DNA of 64,000 nucleotides from Blastopirellula sp. J2-11. GTDB lineage: Bacteria; Planctomycetota; Planctomycetia; Pirellulales; Pirellulaceae. The stretch's first letter is position 1, and each line of letters starts with the position of its first letter. The stretch covers positions 4,898,001 to 4,962,000 of the forward strand of contig NZ_CP097384.1 in assembly GCF_024584705.1 (NCBI RefSeq), in the 5' to 3' direction. A program made the position numbers and the translations under genes. The notes beneath the pieces are model-generated. The model did no database searches. It was not told the origin of the DNA and was given only the letters and a program-made list of their open reading frames with translations. This document shows positions 8,871 to 17,522 of this stretch, piece after piece.

Positions 8871-10679
8871 CTAGATCGCAGCTGCGTATGCTTTTAGCTC
8901 CGTTTCCAAGGCGTTGATCCGCTCCTGCATCGCCGACTTGGCCATGTCCAACAGCGACAGTTGTTCTGGCTCGACGTAAGTGAACATGTAAAATTTCACC
9001 TTCGGTTCGGTCCCAGACGGGCGAACCGCCACATAATTTCCTTCGGCCAAGTCAAGAATCACCATGTCTCCCGGCGGACCGTTGAGCGGCGACTTCTTGC
9101 CGTCGGGAGTGACAATCACGTTGTTTTTGTAATCCCGCACGCGCTGAAGAGCCATTCCGTCCAACGAAGTGGGGGGCTGCTCACGGAATTTGGCCATCAG
9201 CTTTTTCATGTTGGCCATCCCCTCCGAGCCTTCCATTTTCTGGTTCAACAGATGTTCAGCATGATAGCCATACTGCCACCAGAGCGACTCCAACTTCTCG
9301 TGCAGCGATTGACCGTTGGCTTTGCAATCGGCCGCTAGTTCGCACAGCAGCATCGACGCGACGGCCGCATCTTTGTCGCGCGCATACTGGCCGACCAAGT
9401 AGCCGTGCGACTCTTCGCAGCCAAACAAGAAGTTGTCAGGCCCTTCTTCATCCATCGTGCCGCCGATGTACTTGAAACCGACCTGCAAATTTCCGTACGT
9501 CTTCACGCCGTAGCTATCGGCGATGCGACGCACCATTTCGGTGGTGACCAGCGTCTTGACGACGTAATTCTCGGCCTCGACGCCGACGCCTGATTTCTTT
9601 TTGCCCAGGACAAAGTCGCACAACAGCACGGCGATTTGATTGCCGGTGAACGTGCGCCACTCCCCTTTCAGGTCCGTTGTCACAGGCGCCGAGCAGCCGA
9701 CCCGATCGCAGTCAGGATCGGTCGCCAAAACAAACTCGGCGCCGGTTTCTTTGGCTCGCTCGATGATCGCGTCAAAGACGTGCGGATTTTCTGGATTCGA
9801 AACATGTCCCGGCACGTTCGGAAAATCGCCGTTCGGTTCGGCATGCGGCCCGAAGATTTCCACATCGGCGAAACCGTCCGCCTGCAAAGCAGGGATCACG
9901 GCCGAAGCGCCTACGCCATGCAGCGGCGAATAGATCAGCTTCAAATCGCGTGGCCCGCTAAAACGCTGGGCTTTAACATTCTCGATGAACGACAGATCGA
10001 CTTCGTCCGTGCAGATTTCGATACTTCCCTTCCCCACCGCTTCGCTAAATACAACGTCCAGCGGTAACTCTTCGACATTCATCACCCGGTCGATGATCGC
10101 TTTGTCGTGCGGCGGCAGAACCTGACCGCCGGTCGACCAGTAGACCTTCACCGCGTTGTCGCTGGGTGGGTTATGGCTGGCCGTGACCATGATTCCGCAA
10201 CTACACCGCTTGTAGCGGACCAGGTACGAGAGTTCCGGCGTGCTGCGATAATCGTCAAGAAAATAAACCTTAAACCCGTTGGCGACCATGATCCGCGCAC
10301 ACAACTCGGCGAATTCGCGCGAGCGATGCCGCGTATCGTAGGCGATCCCGCATGACAGCGGCCCTTCGACGTTGTCATTGATATACGAAGCGAGACCTTG
10401 CGCACTTTCGCCGATCGTTCGCTCATTGATCGCGTTTGACCCGATCGGATACATTCGGCCACGGCGCCCGCCGGTGCCAAACGGAATCACCGTCCAGAAC
10501 GCGTCGTCCAGGGCCTGCCATTTTCCGGCTTGGATATGGTCGGCGACTTGCGAAGCGTACGACGCATACCGCGGCTGGGTGAGCCAAATCTTGATGTTTT
10601 CGGCAGCGCTGGCCGTAATCTTTTGGGCGTCAACAGCCGCTTGAACTTCGCTCAACAGTGGGTCGACTTCGCTGGTCAT
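8871..10679 (-). CDS. Phosphoglucomutase/phosphomannomutase, alpha-D-phosphohexomutase family (PgcA-like)
   Basis: 602 residues, the long form of the family. It interconverts hexose 1- and 6-phosphates through a phosphoserine intermediate. Visible motifs are the active-site serine loop TASHNPPSDNAVKVYW (about 170), the metal-binding DPDCDR (about 325), the sugar-binding GCEESHGYLVG (about 430) and the phosphate-binding RPSGTEPKVKF near the C terminus. The ATG at 10679 is preceded by AAGGAG. It is divergent from a second, shorter phosphohexomutase gene with 178 bases between them. The substrate (glucose or mannose phosphate) cannot be decided from sequence alone. Cytoplasmic; it feeds glycogen and nucleotide-sugar pathways. 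Confidence 0.9.
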   Translation of the reverse strand: MTSEVDPLLSEVQAAVDAQKITASAAENIKIWLTQPRYASYASQVADHIQAGKWQALDDAFWTVIPFGTGGRRGRMYPIGSNAINERTIGESAQGLASYINDNVEGPLSCGIAYDTRHRSREFAELCARIMVANGFKVYFLDDYRSTPELSYLVRYKRCSCGIMVTASHNPPSDNAVKVYWSTGGQVLPPHDKAIIDRVMNVEELPLDVVFSEAVGKGSIEICTDEVDLSFIENVKAQRFSGPRDLKLIYSPLHGVGASAVIPALQADGFADVEIFGPHAEPNGDFPNVPGHVSNPENPHVFDAIIERAKETGAEFVLATDPDCDRVGCSAPVTTDLKGEWRTFTGNQIAVLLCDFVLGKKKSGVGVEAENYVVKTLVTTEMVRRIADSYGVKTYGNLQVGFKYIGGTMDEEGPDNFLFGCEESHGYLVGQYARDKDAAVASMLLCELAADCKANGQSLHEKLESLWWQYGYHAEHLLNQKMEGSEGMANMKKLMAKFREQPPTSLDGMALQRVRDYKNNVIVTPDGKKSPLNGPPGDMVILDLAEGNYVAVRPSGTEPKVKFYMFTYVEPEQLSLLDMAKSAMQERINALETELKAYAAAI

Positions 10680-10857
10680 CGGTGCTCCTTCAGCAACACG
10701 GCAGTTTTTTCCAGTTTCGATTTTACGGCGGAGGGGGAAGTTGCTTCAATCGGGCATCCCCAGTTCGACCTTGACTTCGCTGCGCCAAAGCAGGGAAATT
10801 GGTCCCATACTCGTGACCGCCGCCCCCGCGACAGCTTTGTTTTACAAGGAAGAATCT

Positions 10858-12198
10858 GTGAAGGACCCGATCATCAGCGTTTCTGGGCTGCGCGGCGTCG
10901 TCGGCGAGTCGCTGACTCCCAGCGTCGCGGTGCGGTATATCGCCGCTTTCGCCGAACAAGTTTCGCCGGGCCCCATTCTGATCGCGCGCGACGGGCGCCC
11001 CAGCGGCAAGCCGTTGGCCGAACTGATCGCTGGAACCCTCAACTTCTGCGGACGAGACGTGATTCAAGCCGATATCGCAGCGACTCCGACGGTCGGCGTG
11101 CTGACTCGGCAGTATCAATGCGGCGGCGCCGTGCAGATCTCGGCCAGTCACAATCCGCCCCAATACAACGGCATCAAGCTGATGGGCGCCGACGGACGCG
11201 TTATTCCGGCGAATCAAGGAGAATCGGTACTGACCGCCTATCACGCAAACTCTGCGAGTTGGGTAACGCACGAAAAACTGGGCTCGCTAACCCATTGCGA
11301 CGACACGCTATCGCAACATTTGGAAAAGGTGCTGGCCATCGTCGATGTCGCCAAGATCAAAAAGAAGAAATTCCGCGTGCTGCTCGATTCCAACGAAGGA
11401 GCCGGCAGCTTGCTCGGGCGACGACTGCTGGAAGCGTTTGGATGCGAGTTTGAAATCTTGGGAGATTCAGCGAGCGGCAATTTTCTCCATACGCCGGAAC
11501 CAACCGCCGCCAACCTGCAAGGAGTTTGCGCGAAGATCGTCGAGTCAGGCGCCGATATCGGCTTTTGCCAAGATCCTGACGCTGATCGCCTGGCGATCAT
11601 CGACGCCGCCGGACGTTACATCGGCGAAGAATACACGGTCGCCCTTTGCCTCGATCATGTACTGACTAGTCGTAAAGGCCCAGTGGTGATCAACTGCGCC
11701 ACCAGTCTGATGAACGAGGCGCTGGCGAAAAAGCATGGAGCCCCGATCCTTCGTTCAGCCGTGGGAGAAGCGAATGTCACTGACATGATGATCGCCCAAC
11801 AGGCGATCTTTGGCGGCGAGGGGAACGGCGGCCCAATCGATCCGCGGGTCGGCTACATCCGCGACAGTTTCGTCGGCATGGCGCTGGTGCTCGATGCAAT
11901 GGCGGCGTCGGGTTCGACAGTCGCTAAGCTTGCGGATGCGATTCCCCGTTTTGAAATTCTCAAAACCACCATGCCGCTCGATCGCGAACAGTTGGCCGGT
12001 TCTCTCGATCGGTTAACGGCTCACTTTTCGGATGCGCAAGCAAGTCGACTCGATGGGCTCCGTTTTGCCTGGGATGACGCCTGGCTATTAATTCGCGGCA
12101 GCAATACCGAGCCGATTGTGCGAATCATCGCCGAGAGTCCGTCGAGTGAACGTAGCGCCATGCTGTGCCAAGAAGCGGCGCAGGTGATGCAAGGTTAG
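10858..12198 (+). CDS. glmM: Phosphoglucosamine mutase / phosphomannomutase (GlmM-like)
   Basis: 446 residues from a GTG at 10858 preceded by AAGGAAG; the frame is open further upstream, but the protein family begins at KDPIISVSGLRG, so the GTG is preferred. Active-site serine S97 lies in ISASHNPPQYNG, metal ligands in DPDADR at about 238, a sugar loop in GEGNGGPIDPR and the phosphate loop in RGSNTEPIVRI. The RGSNTEP variant is more common in the archaeal-type GlmM/phosphomannomutase branch than in classical bacterial GlmM (RPSGTEP). GlmM makes glucosamine 1-phosphate for UDP-GlcNAc. A phosphomannomutase role is the alternative. It is convergent with the SpoU-type methylase gene across a palindrome. 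Confidence 0.85.
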   Translation: MKDPIISVSGLRGVVGESLTPSVAVRYIAAFAEQVSPGPILIARDGRPSGKPLAELIAGTLNFCGRDVIQADIAATPTVGVLTRQYQCGGAVQISASHNPPQYNGIKLMGADGRVIPANQGESVLTAYHANSASWVTHEKLGSLTHCDDTLSQHLEKVLAIVDVAKIKKKKFRVLLDSNEGAGSLLGRRLLEAFGCEFEILGDSASGNFLHTPEPTAANLQGVCAKIVESGADIGFCQDPDADRLAIIDAAGRYIGEEYTVALCLDHVLTSRKGPVVINCATSLMNEALAKKHGAPILRSAVGEANVTDMMIAQQAIFGGEGNGGPIDPRVGYIRDSFVGMALVLDAMAASGSTVAKLADAIPRFEILKTTMPLDREQLAGSLDRLTAHFSDAQASRLDGLRFAWDDAWLLIRGSNTEPIVRIIAESPSSERSAMLCQEAAQVMQG

Positions 12199-12205
12199 AC
12201 TTCGC

Positions 12206-12285
12206 GCGTGCCACGGCTCTGTGAGCCGTGTGAACCAGATTGACGTCTCTACGCAATTCACACGGCTCACAGAGCCGTGGCACGC
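12206..12285. repeat. Inverted repeat, family R1 (GCCACGGCTCTGTGAGCCGTG)
   Basis: Two 29-base arms (12206-12234 and 12257-12285) are perfect reverse complements, separated by 22 bases. Each arm also contains a smaller palindrome (CACGGCTC / GAGCCGTG). It fills the space between the convergent glmM and methylase genes. A second, single-arm copy occurs at 36704-36730, also between convergent genes. Confidence 0.9.
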
Positions 12286-12290
12286 CCAAC

Positions 12291-12791
12291 TTAGCCTTGC
12301 GGGAACTGTCGGCAAAACTCGTAGAGGGCCATGCAGGTCGCCGTCGCCACGTTAAAACTGTAGGGCATTCCATAGACCGGGATCTCCACCACATCGTCCA
12401 GCAGCCGCAGCACATCGTCGGGCGTTCCCTGGCGTTCGTTGCCGATCACCAACACGGTGTTGCGGACGAACGAATAGTGATGGATATCTTGCGAGTTGGT
12501 CGTTTGTTCGAGACCGACCAGACGATACCCTTCACTTTTTAGTTCCTTCAATACCGGCGGCAACGAACGATGCCGCGAGATCGGCAGTTTTTCGGCGCCA
12601 TCGCGGGCAATTTTCGGGTCGATTTTCATGTTGCCGGTCACAATCACTCGAGAAACGGCGCAGCACGATGCCGCTCGGACAATTCGCGATAGATTGACAT
12701 TACTCCGAAACTGGCAGCAGGCGACGATCAACTGCCGCGGTTCGACGAGAGCCGTGGGAGGTTTGTGACGGAGATGTTCGAAATCAGACAT
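12291..12791 (-). CDS. SpoU/TrmH-family RNA 2'-O-methyltransferase
   Basis: 166 residues, the minimal SPOUT domain without an N-terminal substrate-binding extension. Motif 1 is QFRSNVNLSRIVRAASCC (about 28-45), motif 2 is VLVIGNERQG (about 113), and motif 3 is PVYGMPYSFNVATATCMALYE (about 139-160), in which the usual SLNV is SFNV. These form the trefoil knot that binds S-adenosylmethionine. The likely substrate is a 2'-OH in tRNA or rRNA; the target nucleotide cannot be told. No clear Shine-Dalgarno is seen before ATG 12791. It is divergent from the thioredoxin-like gene. Confidence 0.88.
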   Translation of the reverse strand: MSDFEHLRHKPPTALVEPRQLIVACCQFRSNVNLSRIVRAASCCAVSRVIVTGNMKIDPKIARDGAEKLPISRHRSLPPVLKELKSEGYRLVGLEQTTNSQDIHHYSFVRNTVLVIGNERQGTPDDVLRLLDDVVEIPVYGMPYSFNVATATCMALYEFCRQFPQG

Positions 12792-12877
12792 TTTGGAAAG
12801 GTGAGTTGGGCGACAATCGAGAATTCCTTATGCTAGTGTCACCTTTCCCCCACGAATAGATAGCGAAAGCCAGTCCT

Positions 12878-13495
12878 GTGAAACCTCTTTTTCGATTGTC
12901 GTTGTTGGTTTTTGTCACGCTATACGCAGCACTTGGCTGTGCGCCGTCGACCAGTGAAGAACCTGCGGCCCAGTCGAGCAATGCGTCGACAGCGGCCATG
13001 CCGGCTCCGATTCCCAAAAAAGAAGTGACCGTTCGCGTCTTGGACTTTGAAGCGATTCGGATGCTGATTGAAAGCCAGCGCGGCAAGATTGTGGTGGTCG
13101 ACTACTGGTCGACGAGTTGCCCGCCGTGCCTGAAAGAATTCCCGGGGTTGGTCGATCTTGATCGGCAATACGCCGACCAAGGAGTCGTTTGTATCAGCGT
13201 CAGTCTCGACTTTATCGGCGGCAAGAACCAAACGGCCGCAGGTAGCATCCCGCGCGTGCAGGCTGTTTTAGAGAAATTTGGCGCAACGTTTGATAACGTC
13301 CTGGCCGGCGACGACACTGACACGATGCTGGAGAAGCTGAAGCTGGGAGCGCCGCCTGCAGTTTACGTTTACGCGCAAGACGGATCATTAGCCAAGCGAT
13401 TTGACAACGCTGGCGCAACGTCCGAAGAGGAATCTTTTACCTACACGGACGTCGAAAACCTCGTCGTCGAGTTGCTGGCCGCGAACCACCAGTGA
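12878..13495 (+). CDS. TlpA/ResA-like thioredoxin-fold lipoprotein
   Basis: 205 residues starting at GTG. A lipoprotein signal ends in LYAALGC with Cys21 as the lipidated residue. A Ser/Ala/Pro-rich linker leads to a thioredoxin fold (about 50-200) with the redox centre STSCPPCLKEF at about 85 and a downstream VSLDFIGG segment typical of the TlpA/AhpC-TSA-like group. The likely role is an extracytoplasmic thiol-disulfide reductase, for example keeping cytochrome or other exported Cys reduced. The cis-Pro region (KLGAPPAVYVYAQDGS) is present. There are no cytochrome maturation genes nearby, so the partner is unknown. Confidence 0.88.
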   Translation: MKPLFRLSLLVFVTLYAALGCAPSTSEEPAAQSSNASTAAMPAPIPKKEVTVRVLDFEAIRMLIESQRGKIVVVDYWSTSCPPCLKEFPGLVDLDRQYADQGVVCISVSLDFIGGKNQTAAGSIPRVQAVLEKFGATFDNVLAGDDTDTMLEKLKLGAPPAVYVYAQDGSLAKRFDNAGATSEEESFTYTDVENLVVELLAANHQ

Positions 13496-13540
13496 TCGTC
13501 CGCGGCCAGCCTCTCCGACTTTGGTCATTTCTCAGACCGA

Positions 13541-14029
13541 CTACGTCCCCATTGTGAAATAGCGTACGCAATGCTCTTGCACGCGCAGTTCGCTATTGTC
13601 GACGCCGGGGGTGTGCTGGAACAACTGTTCCATCAATTCGCCGACGCGGTCTGGCAAAATTCGATAGAAGTTGTGCTTGCCGTCACGGCGCGAATCGACC
13701 AATCCAGCGACGCGCATGAGCGCCAAGTGGTGGCTGACCGCCGGTTGGCTTTGTCCGAGCAGTTCGCACAGCGTGCGAACGTTCAATTCTTTCTCTTGCA
13801 ACAAAAAGCAAAGAATTCGCAGCCGAGTTTCGTCGGCCAACAACTTGAACAACTGGACGAGATCTTTCGCCGTAGCGTCATTCAAGGGATCGGGACCAAT
13901 CGTCGCCGTTGCTGCTGGAGCTTCGACCGGAACGCTTCCATTTTCGTTCGGCTGAAAAGTTCGAGCAGTTTGAGGCGTCGCGGGGCGATCCGAGAGTGAG
14001 CTGAACGCGTAATCTTGCGCTAGCGACAT
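13541..14029 (-). CDS. ArsR-type winged-helix transcriptional regulator
   Basis: 162 residues from ATG 14029, preceded by AAGGA at a 9-base spacing. Longer in-frame starts exist but add an arginine-rich stretch without homology. After a ~60-residue low-complexity N-terminal tail comes the winged helix: LVQLFKLLADETRLRILCFL, recognition helix QSQPAVSHHLALMRVAGLV and wing RRDGKHNFYRI. The classical ArsR metal ligands (ELCVCDL) are replaced by VRTLCELLG, with one Cys only, so metal sensing of that type is doubtful. It is divergent from the oppA gene across 555 bases, so regulation of the peptide transporter is possible but unproven. Confidence 0.85.
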   Translation of the reverse strand: MSLAQDYAFSSLSDRPATPQTARTFQPNENGSVPVEAPAATATIGPDPLNDATAKDLVQLFKLLADETRLRILCFLLQEKELNVRTLCELLGQSQPAVSHHLALMRVAGLVDSRRDGKHNFYRILPDRVGELMEQLFQHTPGVDNSELRVQEHCVRYFTMGT

Positions 14030-14584
14030 GTGCTGAGTTCCTTGTGTGATACATCTACCGCGCACGGAGATACGAAAGGTCGCAGACCGTGTGCGTCGAA
14101 CAGCAGGATGCGTGAGCAAAACGCGGCAGATGTGACGCCGTACAGTGCGAATGAGAAGTCGCGACTCATTCGCGCGGCGCAACAAGGTTCCAACGAAGCG
14201 CGCTTGCGTACCAATACTCCTGCGGTTCGACTAAACCGTTTCCGCAAAAGCTGACCATCTTATCGTTGCGATTTCCTTCGCTCCGACAAGCAAGCAAAAT
14301 AATAGGTCTTCCTAGCTAGAAGACAACGATGCCTTGCGCCCGATTTGAAGTGGTTACGTCTGGCATTCTAGAAATGTTCATGTGAAAACGGAATAGCCGA
14401 GCTATTGATTCAACACGAGAACTCCGCACGCAAAAATTCTCTTGTGGAGAAATCACAGCCACAGCGTCGAAAAGGGCCAATCTTCCTAACCATCATGGGG
14501 AAAACAGGTTGAGTTCCAAGCGCCCGCCGCCTACATTCAGACTTAGGTCGTCGTATCCGCACTATTCTATGTTTGCGCAAAATC
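14030..14584. other. Non-coding region between ArsR-type regulator and opp operon
   Basis: 555 bases between divergent genes. No supported gene, RNA or strong promoter was recognised. The spacing suggests it carries the promoters of both genes and perhaps operator sites. Confidence 0.5.
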
Positions 14585-16585
14585 ATGAAATTCCCTCTGC
14601 GCTATCTTCTTCCCCTCTTCTTTTTAACGCTGGCGGCGATTGCATTCGCGACGATCTTCCAGTTCAGCGACCTCCCGCCGGCCGATTTTACCTTCGCCAA
14701 CGGGACCGAAGTAAAGTCGGTCGATCCCAAAATGGTGACCGGCGCGCCGGAAGGTCGCGTCATCGAAGCGTTGTTTGAAGGCTTGTACCAGCGACTTCCC
14801 AGCCAAGAAGACCCAACCGTCCTGGTCACCGCTCCTGGACAAGCAACTTCCTACGATTTGTCCGAAGATAAACTGACATACACGTTCCATATTCGTGAAG
14901 ACGCAGTCTGGACCAATGGCGAGCCGGTCACGGCCCACGACTGGGTCTTCTCTTGGCAACGCTTTCTCCATCCGCAGCTTCCTTCGGAATACGCCTACCA
15001 ACTTTGGTATGTGAAAAACGCGGAGAAATTTTCGCTTTCGAAGGTCGACATTGGGGATCGCGTCGAGATCGAGTTGCCGGATCGCCCCGGCCCCGCCCAA
15101 TTGCCGGCGACCGATGGTAACTCTGAACAGCATTACCCACGCGGCACAATCCTGTCCGGCATTCTGAAAGCGGAAGAAAAAGTTTCTGTTCAAGTCGGCG
15201 ACGAAATGGAAGAGGGGTCGGTTTTTGAAGTCGACGTCAAACCGACGAAAGAGGGGAAGATCGACTGGGACGCGCCCGGCAAAACACAGAAGTTCATCCG
15301 CCTTTCCGAATTGGACGCCGTTCGCAACGCAATCGCGACCGAGGACCCTCAGGTCCAGCCGGTCAACTTCCTCACGATTCACTTTGACGAAGTCGGCATC
15401 AAAGCGGCGGACGATCATACGCTGGTCGTCACGCTCAACAATCCAACGCCTTATTTTCTCGATCTAGTCGCGTTCTATCCGATGCACCCCGTGAATCGAA
15501 CCTGCATCGAGACGTACGGCTATCCAGGGTGGACCAAGCCGGAGAACATCGTCTCGAACGGACCTTTTACGCTTGAGTTTCGCCGGATTCGTGATCGCAT
15601 TCGACTTCGTAAAAACCCACAGTATTGGGACGCCGAACACGTCAAGCTAAACATCATCGACGTGCTGGCGGTGCAGTCCGATACGACCGTCTTGAACATG
15701 TATATGAACGGCCAAATTGACTGGGGAATCACCGTGCCGACCCCTGCTCTGCCGGCATTGCTGAAAAGAGACGCTGAAAAACCGACAGGCTCGCTGCCTG
15801 ACATGCGGATCGCTCCGATGCTGACCACCTACTTCTATCGGGTGAACACGACCAAGCCGCCGCTCGACAATCCCAAAGTCCGTCGCGCGATTAACCTGGC
15901 GATCAACAAGCAAGAGATCGTCGATTACATCACCAAGGCAGGCCAAATTCCGGCGACAAGTTACGTTCCGCCAGGATTAGCTGGTTACGGTGGTGGACAC
16001 TCTGGCGAATTCAATCCGGCCGAAGCGCAACGCCTGCTCGCCGAAGCAGGCTATCCCGGCGGCAAGGGACTTCCCAAAGTTCAGATTTTGTACAACACGC
16101 ACGAAGGACACAAAGACATTGCATCGGTCGTGCAGCAGCAATTGAAAAAGAATCTGCAAATCGACGTCGAGTTGCGCAACCTGGAATGGAGCGTTTTCCT
16201 CGCTTCGTCGCGAAACTTGGAATTTGACATCGCTCGCGCCGGGTGGATCGCCGACTATCCCGACCCCAATACATTTCTCGACATGTTTGTCACCGATGGC
16301 GAAAACAACCAGACAGGCTGGAGCAACGCCGAGTATGATCGACTCATCCACGATTCGCAGTCCGAGGCAGATCCGGTCAAACGGCTGGAAATGCTTAGCC
16401 AAGCCGAGCAAATCTTGATGGACGAAATGCCGATCTTGCCGATCTACTACTACGTATCGCTGAATATCGTCCGCCCTTACGTCAAAAATTTTTATCCCAA
16501 CATTCAGGATTTACATCCCTTGCACATCTTGGAAATCGACAAGGCGGAGAAACAACGCATTTTTGAGGCGGAGGGTCTCCGTTGA
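14585..16585 (+). CDS. oppA: Oligopeptide ABC transporter substrate-binding protein
   Basis: 666 residues from ATG 14585 (a TTG four codons upstream is the alternative). SBP family 5: RVIEALFEGLYQ, YTFHIREDAVWTNGEPVTAHDWVFSW near the N terminus, YFYRVNTTKPPLDNPKVRRAINLAI at about 420, GWIADYPDPNTFLDMFV near residue 550. It binds peptides for the OppBCDF importer. Two points are odd. There is a hydrophobic N-terminal segment but no lipobox Cys, so it may be held by an uncleaved anchor. The protein is also about 120 residues longer than E. coli OppA, because of an insert at about 155-265 rich in charged residues (KVDIGDRVEIELPDR...KFIRLSELDAVRNAI). It is first in a five-gene operon and overlaps oppB. 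Confidence 0.92.
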   Translation: MKFPLRYLLPLFFLTLAAIAFATIFQFSDLPPADFTFANGTEVKSVDPKMVTGAPEGRVIEALFEGLYQRLPSQEDPTVLVTAPGQATSYDLSEDKLTYTFHIREDAVWTNGEPVTAHDWVFSWQRFLHPQLPSEYAYQLWYVKNAEKFSLSKVDIGDRVEIELPDRPGPAQLPATDGNSEQHYPRGTILSGILKAEEKVSVQVGDEMEEGSVFEVDVKPTKEGKIDWDAPGKTQKFIRLSELDAVRNAIATEDPQVQPVNFLTIHFDEVGIKAADDHTLVVTLNNPTPYFLDLVAFYPMHPVNRTCIETYGYPGWTKPENIVSNGPFTLEFRRIRDRIRLRKNPQYWDAEHVKLNIIDVLAVQSDTTVLNMYMNGQIDWGITVPTPALPALLKRDAEKPTGSLPDMRIAPMLTTYFYRVNTTKPPLDNPKVRRAINLAINKQEIVDYITKAGQIPATSYVPPGLAGYGGGHSGEFNPAEAQRLLAEAGYPGGKGLPKVQILYNTHEGHKDIASVVQQQLKKNLQIDVELRNLEWSVFLASSRNLEFDIARAGWIADYPDPNTFLDMFVTDGENNQTGWSNAEYDRLIHDSQSEADPVKRLEMLSQAEQILMDEMPILPIYYYVSLNIVRPYVKNFYPNIQDLHPLHILEIDKAEKQRIFEAEGLR

Positions 16586-17499
16586 TTCGCTTTCTCATCC
16601 GGCGAGCCGTGTGGATCGTGATCACGCTCTGGCTCGTCTACACGCTCAGTTTCTTCCTCATGTTGGCGGTCCCCGGCGGGCCGATGTCAGGCGAGCGCGC
16701 CTATCCGCCAGAGATCGAAAAGATGCGCAAGGATCGCTTTCATCTGAATGATCCTTGGCCGGTGCAGTATTGGTACTACCTAAGCAACGCGTGTCGCGGC
16801 GACTTCCTGTCGAGTCAGGTGCTCAACGACTACGAAGTGAGCGAGATCATCTCGCAAGGCTTTCCGATCAGCGCCACGCTGGGCGTATTGGCGATGTCGA
16901 TGGCGCTGATTCTGGGTCTCTCGGCCGGAATTATCGCCGCACTCTGGCGCAACTCATTGTTGGATGTTTTCTTCCGCTCGCTCGCGACCATTGGGATCGC
17001 GGTCCCCAATTTTATCTTGGCGGGCCTGGCGATCATGATCTTCGTCTTTCAATTGAAATGGTTCCCAGCCGCCGGCTGGGGCAAGCCGATCGACATGGTG
17101 CTTCCCTCGTTGTGCCTGGCGGCGCCGTTCGCCGCTTACATTTCGCGTCTGACGCGAACCGGCATGCTCGACGTGTTGGGGCAAGATTACATTCGCACCG
17201 CCTACGCCAAAGGCTTGATGCCTAGCACCGTCGTGCTCAAACATGCGGTTCGCGGCGCGCTTTTGCCGGTCGTTTCGTATCTGGGTCCTGCGGTCGCCGG
17301 CATTTTGACCGGTTCGCTGGTGATCGAACGGATTTTCTTTCTGCCGGGGCTGGGAACGCACTTTATTGAAGCGGTGACCCAGCGCGATTACACCACGTCG
17401 CTCGGCATTGTCATGGTCTCGACGGCGCTGGTGTTGGTCATGAACACGTTGGTCGACGTCTCGTACCAATTGCTCGATCCGCGTATCAAACTGAAATAG
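16582..17499 (+). CDS. oppB: Oligopeptide ABC transporter permease
   Basis: 305 residues. The start is TTG 16582, preceded by GGAGGG and overlapping the oppA stop (TTGA), which indicates translational coupling. The family hallmarks are an N-terminal helix (ITLWLVYTLSFFLMLAVPG), a periplasmic loop and five further membrane helices, with the EAA-type cytoplasmic loop DYIRTAYAKGLMPSTVVLKHA at about 208-228 that docks onto the ATPases. With OppC it forms the membrane channel for peptides. Length is normal for the family (about 306). Confidence 0.95.
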   Translation: MIRFLIRRAVWIVITLWLVYTLSFFLMLAVPGGPMSGERAYPPEIEKMRKDRFHLNDPWPVQYWYYLSNACRGDFLSSQVLNDYEVSEIISQGFPISATLGVLAMSMALILGLSAGIIAALWRNSLLDVFFRSLATIGIAVPNFILAGLAIMIFVFQLKWFPAAGWGKPIDMVLPSLCLAAPFAAYISRLTRTGMLDVLGQDYIRTAYAKGLMPSTVVLKHAVRGALLPVVSYLGPAVAGILTGSLVIERIFFLPGLGTHFIEAVTQRDYTTSLGIVMVSTALVLVMNTLVDVSYQLLDPRIKLK

Positions 17500-17522
17500 C
17501 CCTTTAGTCATCGGCTCGTCCT

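Noticed and set aside
10530-11453. 307-residue plus-strand frame across the mutase divergent region
   Set aside because: It overlaps the start of glmM in another frame and the antisense end of the other mutase gene; Arg-rich shadow.
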